From Pseudogymnoascus destructans (lineage: Eukaryota; Ascomycota; Leotiomycetes; Thelebolales; Thelebolaceae), in assembly GCF_001641265.1 (NCBI RefSeq), contig NW_020167543.1, forward strand, positions 273,501 through 337,500: a stretch of DNA of 64,000 nt, read 5' to 3'. Under the pieces are notes generated by a model that saw only the letters and a program-made list of their open reading frames with translations, was not told the DNA's origin and did not search any database. Numbering within the stretch: position 1 is the first letter of the stretch; each line of letters starts with the position of its first letter. A program made the position numbers and the translations under genes. Below are positions 54,229-64,000 of this stretch, in pieces.

Positions 54229-55278
54229 GTACTATACCTCTAATTTGCTAGCTAGCTCATTCAGAGAATAGTAGGTAAGGCTCTAGCTCTATCAGAGACC
54301 AAGTATGATGCCAGAGGGGTTGCGTACCAGATATAGTACCGAGGACCAAACGATTCAACTATACTTGTCCGTTCCTCAACCCAAGTTGGATGACCCTCTC
54401 CTACTCGAAGATCTTCTCGAGGAACAATACTTCGGTTAGGGCACGGTTACCGGATTTAGATGCGAATCCTGCAGCTCTCCCATGAGCACATGCTCCCTTT
54501 TCAGCGTTTTTGGCATGAATAATATTGTTATCATTTTTGTTGAAGGAGGAGGTTGCTCAGACTGATTGGTTGGGCGTGTGGCTCGCCAGCCAACCGAACC
54601 GAGTTGCGGACCACCCACAAATAGTTCTGTAGATAGCTTCACTCAGAATAAAAAATAATACAACACATATTCCAGTGAACTGTTGTTCAACTCAACTTGA
54701 TGACTTATACTACCGCTGCAAGTGATATCATACACTTCAACAACTTTAAAGCGATTTTTGACGTACCCTTCTTGGCCGACCATGAAAGAATAATAGTAGG
54801 ATTTTGATCCCGCTCCAGTCATTTACGCTGAATGATAGGCTCGCATCCGGACGTGTCTGCCAACAGAAGTTTTGTGTTCACACGATAATATACCACATTG
54901 GAGAAGGTGCGGATTCTGGTCATTACACTAGAGAGGTTCGGGAAGACCTCGGTGGGGAGGTAGGTGTGCAAAGATGACTCGCGCTTGGGTCCAATCGGAA
55001 TTTACAAGGATGGAGACGCTATAATGTAAGTTGATTGATAATATTAGGGGCCAAGCTGTACTAACATATCTAAGTCCACATGATATTGTGCTCTGCTACC
55101 CCCATCGAAGGCGATTTGGGGAGTACGTATTGAAATCCCATCCTTAATCATCCACGCTCCCCTAAACTCTCACCCACCACTCAACCAGGACTTAGAATAA
55201 CACGTTCGTGATGATTAAGTTTACCTAGATATACCTTAGAGCGTCGCTGCCTCTATCCCAACTCCATCTATCACCTTC
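54229..55278. other. Unassigned DNA between retrotransposon and phosphoesterase gene
   Basis: A minus frame at 54436-54642 (SVGWRATRPTNQSEQPPP) has no domain I know and may be part of an older repeat. The rest is AT-rich with no gene. Confidence 0.4.
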
Positions 55279-56448
55279 TCAAATGCTCTCCACCTCTCCC
55301 CCATCCACCCCCTTCCACTCCACCCCCTCCCCCGCAACCGTCTCCCCCCCTCCATACCACAGCCTCCCCTCCCTAAGCACCAACTCCTGATCAACCACCC
55401 ACTCCAGCCCATCCTCCCCCCAATACGTCTCCTCAAGCCACTCATTAATCTTCTCAATCCCCTCCACCCACCTCTCCATGTTCTGCCTACTATCATGATC
55501 CTCCGCATAAATAAACCTCCCCAGCGTCGCATGCGCACTAGGAACCACATACCTACTCCCCACCTCCACGCCCGTGCCGGATGTCAAGGTGAACAAGTCG
55601 CGCCGCAGGTGGTGGTAGGAGTATTTCCCATACACGATGGGGACGAAACTCAGTGCCACGGCTGCGGCGTCGAAGGAGACGAGCGGCTTGATGAGGCGGC
55701 TGGGCTTTTTGGCGGGGGCGGAGATGATGGTCGGGATGACGGGGCTGAGGGCCTTGACGAGGGGGGGTATGGCAGAGGGCGGGCGCGAGTGCGTGATTTC
55801 TAAAAGGGTGGTGTGCATGTTCTCGGGAGGCATGAGCCAGATGCCTGGGGGGTGTGAGTGGATAGTGCTATGGGGGTGAGGGGAGGTACGTACGAGGTGA
55901 GATTTCCTTGAGTTTGGCTTGGATGGTGGCGGCGAGGGTGCGGACGTGGGGGGGGGGACGACCCCAGAAGACGAGGCTGTTGCGGGGGTCGACGTAGCCT
56001 GGGGAGACGGTGGGGTCGACGCGGCGCAGGAGGATGCCGTCGAGGATTAGGCCTGGGAAGGTTGGGGAGAGGAGGTTTGCTTTTTGTTGGGCGTTGCGGG
56101 TTTGGCGGTGGTTGGAGTACTTTTCTTGGAGGAGGGCCTGGGGGGTGTTAGTGAGGGCATATTATGAGGGATGGAAGCTGAGTATAGAATAGAGAAGATG
56201 CGACCTGGAAAAACTCGAGTATTACACAAAAAGTGATCTAACAATAGAAATTCGATTGGAAGCCATGATCCAAAGATAGACGAGGGGCAATATATGCGGG
56301 GTAACGTGGGGAAATATCAACGAACCGGATCATCATTGCAAGCCTCAATTAGTGCATCATACGGATTCGAAAAGGCCGAGCCGTCCACTCCGGATAGGTC
56401 GACAAAGCTATTCTTTGCATCTGCGGATTCTAAGAGAACTGAAGCCAT
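55279..56448 (-). CDS. 2H phosphoesterase superfamily protein (RNA ligase/cyclic phosphodiesterase-like)
   Basis: Three exons on the minus strand: 56448-56326, 56137-55894, 55844-55279; total 933 nt (310 aa). Exon 1 gives MASVLLESADAK ... NPYDALIEACNDDP, joined to ALLQEKYSNHRQTRNAQQK. The two catalytic HxT motifs are in MPPENMHTTLLEITHS and VVPSAHATLGRFIYAE, the hallmark of the 2H fold that acts on 2',3'-cyclic or 2'-5' phosphodiester bonds. The intervening HHLRRDLFTL and GVEVGSRYVVP match a fungal group annotated as RNA ligase/cyclic nucleotide phosphodiesterase. The first intron (188 nt) is longer than its neighbours. Its natural substrate is unknown. Confidence 0.88.
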
Positions 56449-56840
56449 GTTGGACCTGTGATGTAGAAAAGACGGGGTTGTCCGGCTTCAGGGTAATTTT
56501 CCAGAGGGTGAGGTTTGAATAGGGAAAAGAAACTGTATAACTGGGCGTGCCAGGACTATTAAATAGAAAAAGTGATTCTCGAAACCCTCAAGTCTAATTT
56601 AAGAGACCGAAGTACTGCCTCCATTATGGTAAATTAATAGGGACTGCCATGAGCACTGCCACCATAATCTCTTCGGTTAAGAGGGGAAGCCAATTCGCGA
56701 GCACGAAGCTCGGTTCTAATCCGACGACAGAACATGGACCTGGGGAACATGGAACGCTATTTTTGCACAGAAAGGTGGAGACTTCATGGGCTAAAAAAAT
56801 AGCAAACAAAAACAAAATATACGGTTGTATAATGAGGTAT
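56449..56840. other. Promoter side of the 2H gene
   Basis: Upstream flank; no other gene or motif supported. Confidence 0.4.
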
Positions 56841-56912
56841 TGAACCACACCCGATTTGAACGGATAACCTTTCGCTCTGGAGGCGAACGCGCTACCGTTG
56901 CGCCAGCAGTCC
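56841..56912 (-). tRNA. tRNA-Trp (anticodon CCA)
   Basis: The 72-nt minus-strand sequence folds as a cloverleaf: D arm GCGC-AACGGTA-GCGC, anticodon stem TTCGC/GCGAA with loop CTCCAGA (anticodon CCA), variable loop AGGTT, and T arm ATCCG-TTCAAAT-CGGGT. There is no intron. The acceptor stem GGACTGC/GTGGTTC closes only with three G-U pairs and the T stem has another, so it is weaker than usual. It could be a functional variant or a decaying copy. Confidence 0.8.
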
Positions 56913-57784
56913 CGGTAAGTTGAAGGTGTGAGCTAACAAAGCCTGATATAGCGTCAGAACCTCGGCGTGATTTACGCCGCTATGTGACTCGGCGGGGAAC
57001 AGATTCCCGAACTCCATCAGGGGAAGTTGTACGAAAGCTCGAGGCAGCGAGGTCTTGATAGGAGGGGGGTACAGACGAGATAGTGCTCCTGATTATATCA
57101 GAATCTTCATGCGGCCCTCTGGCAGCCAATATTCTCTTCATCCACACGTCTTGCCCAGTCGAGAGGCGAAAATGTGTCGCCTAAATAATAAGGGTACCAA
57201 AACCCCTTTCGGCACGGCACGGACCAGGTCGCGTCGCGTCTCCCACCAATCAATGGAAATTGCACCCCTGACCGTGTTCTTGTTATTGAACCACGTTTGG
57301 TCAACCTTTTCAATTCCTTTTTCGGCAGTTCAAATTCCTCCCTCTTTCCCCATAACAAAGGTAAGAGATCTTTCTTTATCCCCGCTGTGGCAACCCTTCG
57401 GGGTCCCGCGGGATACCATGCCAATTGTCAGGTTCTTTTTATACTGACAGATGTGGATAGTTCAAGATACCAATTTGCTTCTTCCTCGGCGACCGTCTGT
57501 GTAGCTTGTAGCTTTCTGTATTATAACAGTTGAACCTCTTGCTCTGCTGCTTGCCATTTGCTTTGTACTGGCTCTTCATTGGACTCGGTGAGCCCCCTCT
57601 TGTCGATGCGCCCAATAACCACAAATCAAGGCCGCTGTGGCCCGGCCGCATTTCAATGTCACCAGATCATTTTGGGAGAATATGCTAACTTATCTGGAAA
57701 GACACCCGCATATGAGACCGTCGACATAACTGGCTCGACACGCCGGCCTCCATTCCCATACTCAGCGACACAACTGCTCGAATA
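56913..57784. other. Promoter and 5' UTR region of the DNMT5 gene
   Basis: Short frames only. No TATA box of note. It presumably contains the DNMT5 5' UTR. Confidence 0.4.
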
Positions 57785-60700
57785 ATGCCTCGACTACAAG
57801 CCAGATCCCGCAATGTCGTGACCTCGGACTCAGAAGACGATTTGATTGTGAATCCTCCGCCACGAAGACAAATTTGGTCCGTCATCAGCAGCCCGAAGAA
57901 GCCACTGAGCCTGTCCCAGGAGAACTCAACCCCTGCTCAGGATGGCGAAGCAGATGACGAAGACGACGAGATAGATGTCTTGACAACCCAATCAAGCGTC
58001 CGCAACGCAAGGGCAAATGCGAGGACCCCAAAATCGAGGGGTATTTCAGCTCCTAAAACGCCCCTGGGAAGCTCACAGCGCAATGCCGGTAATAGGCAGA
58101 CCCCGAGCAAGAGTCAGACCGCTGGGAACAGCTCTCAAGCAGCAACACGGCTAGATGCTGATGTTTCTGACTCCGAGTTGATTGTGCCTGGTTTCCCAGA
58201 GGGGAGAAGGTGGCTTCACAGCGTGCGAGGTATGTATAGTGTGATTGTTTGATTTGCTCTGTTGTCTCTGGTCAGCGTATATTCTTGTCCACGGTTCATG
58301 TTACTACACCTGATGGTGGCAAATCTTGGATTTATATGGTTCACAAGTGTGTATCTATTGGTCCATGGTTGTTCTGGCAGGCCAACCATGTGGTAGTGTG
58401 TGAGGAGGTGCATGGGTAGTCCCCAAGTTTCCGTCACTGCTGGTCAATAGGTAGTGCTTTGAAGGGCAGAAGAGTTTGGCCGTTGTGAGAAATTCCCCGT
58501 TCTTGAGGGTGCCCCTGGCTCTCAAATTCATGCAATGGAAACAATTTGGCACCGTCAATCATGGGCATACTCGTGCATGATATACATGCCAAAACAGTTG
58601 TCCAAGGGACTGCTTTGGAATAGCCGTGACTTGTGATCCCATGGGTGTTCCCTGTCCAAGCTGAGTTGAGGGAAGCGTGACAAAAAGCCGTATTGGCGGA
58701 CGTCGCTAACTTACTATTCACTTCCTTTGTGGCTATTTCGGCAACCAACTTACCCATTCATCCTTCAAAATTTCTTGCTTCGTCCACCCTTCCTTCACAC
58801 TCTTTTCAACCCAACACCTTGTTCCATTACACTCTTTTCAATCTTTCATTTTGCTTTATTACACTCTTTTCGATACTGCATCTTGCTCCATTACTCTCTT
58901 TTCAATCCAACACCTTGCTCGTACGCTCTTTTCAATCCAGCATCTTGCTCCACACTCTTTCAATCCAACACCTCGGCCCTACGGCCAATTACTTTTTTCC
59001 CAATCGTAACAACAATGCTCGTATGGATCCTGAAGCTTTGTGGAATTCTTACTGACATGCTACACAGTGCCTGTGAGGACACCCAGCAAGCAATCCGCCA
59101 TATCTGATTTCTTCAAACCACACTCGCTTTTGCAGAAGAAACCCGCTGCACCCACCGTTGCTCCCGCAGTCCCTACTGCCATAGCTTCTGATAGCTCACC
59201 TTCCAATCCACCAAGTGACGACGATCCTGACGATGCCCAATTGAGCTCTCCTGTTGCTATATCTCCTTTGGCTTCTCGCTCACCCAGCCCAAGTGGGTCA
59301 TCTGCCATGGCAAACGGTCGGCCTGGCAGAGCTGCAGCTATAAAAGGTAGGTTATTGTCACGCGTCCTCACCGCCCGTAAGGATGTAGACACAGACGAAG
59401 CAAGTGATGTGTCCGACTTTGCTGTTAGCAACGAGTCGTCCCTAGGAGGGTCATCATCGCACGTGGAGAGTGATGAATCCTCGGCATCACCAACTGGAGA
59501 GTCTTCCGGGGCTGATAGCGGACTTGGCTCCGACCCACCACCAAAGAGGAGAAAGCGACTCACAGATGCGTCACCACCATTGGCAAAATCAGCTCGTAAG
59601 TACTCTTTCTGTTCCGGCATCTTTGTCTCTCAACTTACTTTACTAGCCAAACAAGTCATCAGAAAGAGGCGTGTCGAGAACAAGGATACTACCTTCAAAG
59701 GGGCCGATAGAGTGCTTTTTCCTGAGTTGAACAATATCAAGAACGATGACGACAATGAGGATGGAGATGCGATGGAGGGCGTTCAGACAGAGGCCTCGTC
59801 TGACACATCGAAGCGCGCCAAAGCGCCCAAGAAGAAGCCTACGGGGACGCAAGTGATCAAGCCGGAGACATATGTCTACAAGAATGGTCTTGCACTGCAC
59901 GAAAAGCCGATCTCCAAAATCGAGGATATTTTTGCCGACATGACTGATCGGGCTTTGACAAAGATGAGCAAGAGTAAAGATGACAAGACCTTTCTTGACT
60001 TCCTTGAGCACATGAATGGTAGAAAGCTTCGTGTTGCCACCATGTGTTCCGGCACAGAGAGCCCAATTCTGGCCCTAAACCTTGTCTCCGAAGCCCTCAA
60101 ATCTCGCGGCCACAACTTTGAGATTGACCACAAGTTCAGTGCGGAAATCGTACCATTCAAACAAGCCTATATCGAGCGCAACTTTTCTCCCCCAATCATT
60201 TTCCGTGATATCAAGGAATTGTCCATCCCTGGAGCGGTCGATGCCACAACCGCATATGGGAGTAAGGCGAAGATCCCCGACAATATCGACATCCTGATCA
60301 CAGGATTCTCCTGCGTCGATTTCTCTGGCCTCAATTCTACAAAAAGAGTCATTGAGGAGTGTGGTGAATCTGGCGACACATTCTTCGCGATGCGTGATTA
60401 TGCCAGAATCTTCCGTCCAAAGATCATTATCTTGGAGAATGTTATGGGAGCTCCATGGCTGAGAATCAGTGACTACATGGCGGCGATTGGGTATGCTTGC
60501 AAGCATCATTTTGTGGACACAAAGAACTACTACGTTCCGCACACCCGCCAACGTGGATACATGATGTGTATTGATATGTACGATAAAGTGAAGAATGATA
60601 AGCGTACCAACACCGAGAAGAAACTTGTCAAAGACTTGGAATTTGGAGAGTACATGAAAAAGTTCGGTCAGAATGCCATCGAGACATACAGCCGCAGGAT

Positions 60701-63700
60701 GGATTTTTTCAAACGCCCAGCCAGCTCATCAGTTGAAGCGTTCCTCCTCGATGAGGATGACCCACGTGTCATCGCCGGTCGCGCAGAGATGACGAAGGGA
60801 AACGCCGTCGAAGGCCGAAAGAGAGTCGTCGACTGGACCCGTTGCCAGGGCCGCCACGAAGATTACCGCTTCCGCATGGGGCTTGGGGCGAGACGCTATT
60901 TGACGAACTGGGAAGACGGAGGTTCCTGCACCCCGAGAGACAACTGGTGGCACGACTGGTGGAAGGCACAAGTCGAGCGTATCTGGGATCACATGGAGAT
61001 GTCGTATTTGCGAGCCATGGTCAGGGGATACGATCTCGAATACAAGTTCCGCATCATCGACTTCTCGCAGAATATCGATCGATCTTTGGATACGGGAGGT
61101 TCTGGCCTCACAGGATGTGTTACACCAACTGGTATCCCGTACAGTTCTATGCGTGGAGGCCCGCTGATCGGTATCGAGGCACTCGCGTTGCAAGGTTTGC
61201 CTGTCGATTCATTGATTCTGACGCGCGAGTCTCAGGCGAAGCTTCAAGATTTGGCTGGAAATGCTATGAGTTCCACCGTCGTCGGAGCCGCTATTCTCTC
61301 AGCTCTGATCGCCAGATTCGATGTGTTTGAGCGTGGAGATGGCATCCAGGAGGCAAACCCAGCGCCGGAAATTACCCAGACTATCGATGACCCCAAGGCC
61401 GACTCTTTCACGACGAGATTCGATGCCCATGTCCCGCTTTCCGCTGCTGCTGCCATCAATGCTGCCAACCAAAGCTACCGCGCTTGTTACTGTGAAGGCC
61501 GCGCTGGCGTCACTGTTGCCGCCCTTCAGAAATGCAAGGCCTGCGGCCACACTACTTGCATCAAGTGTGGCGTTTCTCCTAAGCATGACTATGCCAAGTT
61601 CTCGCCGGATAGGATTGCACCTTCCGAATTCGAGCAGCAGTTAAAGAATACTCTGCCTATGAAGGTTCTACTTGCGGGCATATCAATTGATGATATAATT
61701 AAGGCTCGTGAGGATAGCGGTGTCTCGTTCAGCACCGCCGATAAAAAGGCGTTCGAGCTCTCCATGGATCATGTTGCACAGGCTTTAGAGTCCGAATTAC
61801 GATTCCACTCGCTGAAGAGAACCGAAACCTGGGTTATCTCGTACGAATCAACCTACTCTCGCCTGGACCTTATCTTCTTTTTAAGATATGCGGAATGGCG
61901 TTTATATGCCAAACCTGACGTTGATCTACCTGCCAACGACGCTCTCCGCGAGGCTCTGCAATATCCAATCGCCCGCATGCGCCCTACCGGAGACGACCTT
62001 GTCACCGGACAGTGGCAGATCTGGATCCCAAAGGCATACAAGTTCAATGCGTCAGTCGAAGGTCTCGGTGTTCCTGTGCCATCATTCCACAATGTTCTTG
62101 GCATTGCAGCGGCGGCCGATTCGTTCGTATTCCCGCAATATGAGATTACTATGCCTGTTGATGCCGAGGACTATCTTGAAGTTGACCTCAGCGGCGTCTA
62201 TACACTTCAAGAAGACTGCGGTATGTCTCAAGGCTCTCTCCACGTGAACGTGAATGCCGCCGATCCTGAAAAGCGAACCTTCCTCTTCCATGACCCGGAT
62301 CGTCTTGGTAACCATGAGGATGACACTTTTGTGTTTTCCGAGGACAAGAGACGCCTGCAGCATGGAGTAGTCCGATCTCTCTTTGCTCGTGTTGACAAGA
62401 AATGGCGACAGACCAAGTTTGAGATGTCACTTGATGGAGATGTTGAGGTCATCAAGAAGGGCAACAAAAAGTTGAGCCTGTCCCAGGCCCGTCAGTTGGA
62501 TCCGATGACTTGCTACGTGGATGGCCAGTGGCTTGACATTGAAAATGCCAGCTTAGACCTCGCCCATGGCACAGCCAACGGCCAGTTCAGCCGTGCTGCT
62601 GAGAACTTTTCCATCATCACATCCCTCAATGATTGCCGCGAGGCTCACGTTGTGCTGCAATGTGAAGCTGCTCTTCCCGAGGGAGAGTTCTCCAAATATC
62701 GAAAGGATCATTGGCTTGAGATTGGTGAACTGGAGCAGAAGCAGTTTTTCTCTGAGTATGCCTGGCTCACTGAAAAAGCTCGAACCATTCCCGGCCTCGA
62801 CACTTGGCGCGAGATTGAGAACCAACTCGCCACTCACAGATGTGCTACGTGCGCTCCAGCAATTCCGAATATGAAGTGGAGACTTGACGAGAAGAGGAAG
62901 ATTGTGCCATTCGAGGATCCCACTGAAGCTGCCCCATTCGAGATTGCCATGAAAGGCCGACCTTCGCCTCTTGTCACGCAAGTTTGCATTGATGACGCTG
63001 GCATTGTCGACTTGAAGCTGGCAGTCAACCCGCAGACTCTTATTCATAGAGCTGCAGCCAAATTGCTTGGTGATGATGCGACGAGTGCTACGCTGCAATG
63101 GCGCCTCGTCACCAATTATGTTGCTCCACAAAAGATGGTTTTCCCGGCTTTTGCTTTGAAGAACAATGACGCCGATACGCCTTCGTCGAACCCGCCTCGA
63201 TTCAAATTTACTCTTCGCCCTGAACAGCAGAGGTCTCTGTACTGGATGGTTCAGCAGGAGGGAGCAAATGTCGAGCCCTTCGTTGAGGAAGAAGTTGAGG
63301 AGGCCAGTATCCCACTTCTGGGCTGGCGCGCTGAAGGTCGGGCATCCAGACCGAAGGTCATTCGTGGAGGTGTACTTGCGGATCAAGTTGGTTACGGGAA
63401 AACTGTTACTACCCTGGGACTCATCGACATGCAGCGAACCTCAGATGAGAAGTCATGCAAGGAGGACGTTCATGGCTTGATTCCAATCAAGGCAACTCTC
63501 ATTCTTGTCCCTTCGCAACTTCCCGACCAGTGGTATAGCGAGGTTAGGAAGTTCTTGCCGGGCAGTTACAAAGTAACAGTCTTGAAGTCACTTGCATCCG
63601 TTGATAAGTATAGCGTGGAGGACTTCCAACAAGCCGACATTATCATCGCATCCTGGTCTATCTGTGAAGGGGACAACTACCTGTTCAAGCTCGCCCAATT

Positions 63701-64000
63701 TGCCGGTGTCCTCGAGTTGCCTGAGAAAGCACCTGCCAGAGCACAGTCTGCCTGGTACACCAACGCGATGACAAAGGTGGCTGAGAATGTGGAGGTCCTG
63801 AAGTCGAAACCTTCGTCTTTGAAGAAGCATATTGACTCCCAGCTTACCGACGAGGGGAAATCGGCCACTGATGTGGAGGCTTACGTTCCGTCGAAGCGCC
63901 TTCGAGGACAGGCATATCAGGATTACAAGGAGAGGCTTCAACTCCAGAAGACGCGACTGGAAACCGCTACAGATCTGTTCGGTCAGGATGCATTGAAGGT
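57785..64000 (+). CDS. DNMT5: DNMT5-type cytosine DNA methyltransferase with SNF2 ATPase (3' end beyond window)
   Basis: DNMT5 enzymes maintain CpG methylation using ATP. Exons: 57785-58229, 59068-59595, then 59647 to the window end. The N-terminus is disordered and acidic (SDSEDDLIVNPPPRR). Exon 2 carries TPSKQSAISDFFKPHSLLQK, which resembles a PIP-box (QSAISDFF) for PCNA. The methyltransferase domain shows motif I (RVATMCSGTESP), the catalytic loop GFSCVDFSGLN with Cys, ILENVMGAPW (ENV), TRQRGYMMC and the final LAGNAMSSTVVGAAI. A CxC/CxxC cluster follows (CYCEGRAG, CKACGHTTCIKCG). The SNF2 part starts near 63210 with LRPEQQRSLYWM and Walker A LADQVGYGKTVTTLG. The rest of the ATPase and any RING domain lie outside. 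Intron 1 is 838 nt, unusually long. Confidence 0.9.
58798..58979. repeat. Minisatellite of about 30 bp units inside DNMT5 intron 1
   Basis: About six imperfect copies of CACTCTTTTCAATCCAACAC followed by CTTGCTCCATTA occur in tandem. Units are 27-36 bp and have diverged. They lie within the 838-nt first intron. Confidence 0.8.

Noticed and set aside
55236..55550. 104-aa Arg/Gly-rich minus frame
   Set aside because: It is an out-of-frame shadow of the last exon of the 2H phosphoesterase gene.
62553..63386. 277-aa minus-strand frame opposite DNMT5
   Set aside because: It is antisense to continuous coding sequence with clear family content, and has no domain of its own.
57785..64000. DIM-2 or RID type methyltransferase
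   Set aside because: A downstream SNF2 Walker A motif in the same frame and the FSCVDFSGLN loop fit DNMT5 instead.

Overview
This window is nuclear DNA of a filamentous ascomycete (Pezizomycotina). The signs are spliceosomal introns of mostly 46-100 nt with CTAAC/CTGAC-like branch sites, fungus-specific families (Rit1, Vac7, DUF3723, UstYa-like, fatty-alcohol oxidase), a Ty3/gypsy chromovirus and pogo-type transposon relics. A class such as Leotiomycetes is possible but is only a guess from the gene mix. Gene-rich patches alternate with AT-rich or decayed stretches that hold transposons and broken genes.

Layout. 0.8-6.7 kb: RIT1 (initiator-tRNA modification), a PPxY-bearing gene broken by a stop, and a nine-exon gene for an unrecognised protein whose HEIGH zinc-protease motif is assembled across an intron. 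7.2-7.9 kb: relic of an aminoglycoside-phosphotransferase-like gene. 8.5-14.1 kb: a secreted barrel-domain protein with a Ser/Thr-rich repeat stalk, then a three-exon long-chain fatty-alcohol oxidase, separated by 2 kb with MITE-like inverted repeats. 14.5-26 kb: a graveyard with a pogo transposase tail, a degenerate kinase-like gene, a broken DUF3723 gene, ankyrin-repeat and AAA-ATPase relics, and a long perfect hairpin. 26.6-33.2 kb: an alpha/beta hydrolase, two adjacent 9-bp minisatellites and VAC7. 34-40 kb: a decayed UstYa-like gene, two small secreted-protein genes that have both lost a usable ATG, and a decayed AGC-kinase/ankyrin gene. 40.6-45.1 kb: DIM1 and PRP1/PRP6, divergent from a 312-bp promoter. 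45.4-54.2 kb: pogo relics next to a 6.9-kb LTR retrotransposon with intact gag and pol, a likely -1 frameshift site and an opposite-strand accessory ORF. 55.3-64 kb: a 2H phosphoesterase, tRNA-Trp and the first two thirds of a DNMT5-type DNA methyltransferase with a SNF2 ATPase.

How the genes fit together. The intact genes are mainly housekeeping: tRNA modification (RIT1), rRNA dimethylation (DIM1), splicing (PRP1), vacuolar lipid signalling (VAC7) and chromatin or DNA methylation (DNMT5). They are not a pathway cluster. The accessory material is largely decayed by frameshifts, in-frame stops and lost start codons. The retrotransposon, with LTRs differing by only a few transitions plus one 86-bp duplication, is the youngest-looking insertion. 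The points most worth a second look are the opposite-strand zinc-finger-like ORF in the retrotransposon, DNMT5, the intron-split HEXXH protein and the start-codon losses in neighbouring secreted-protein genes. Intron and exon limits were read by eye from splice consensus and frame.
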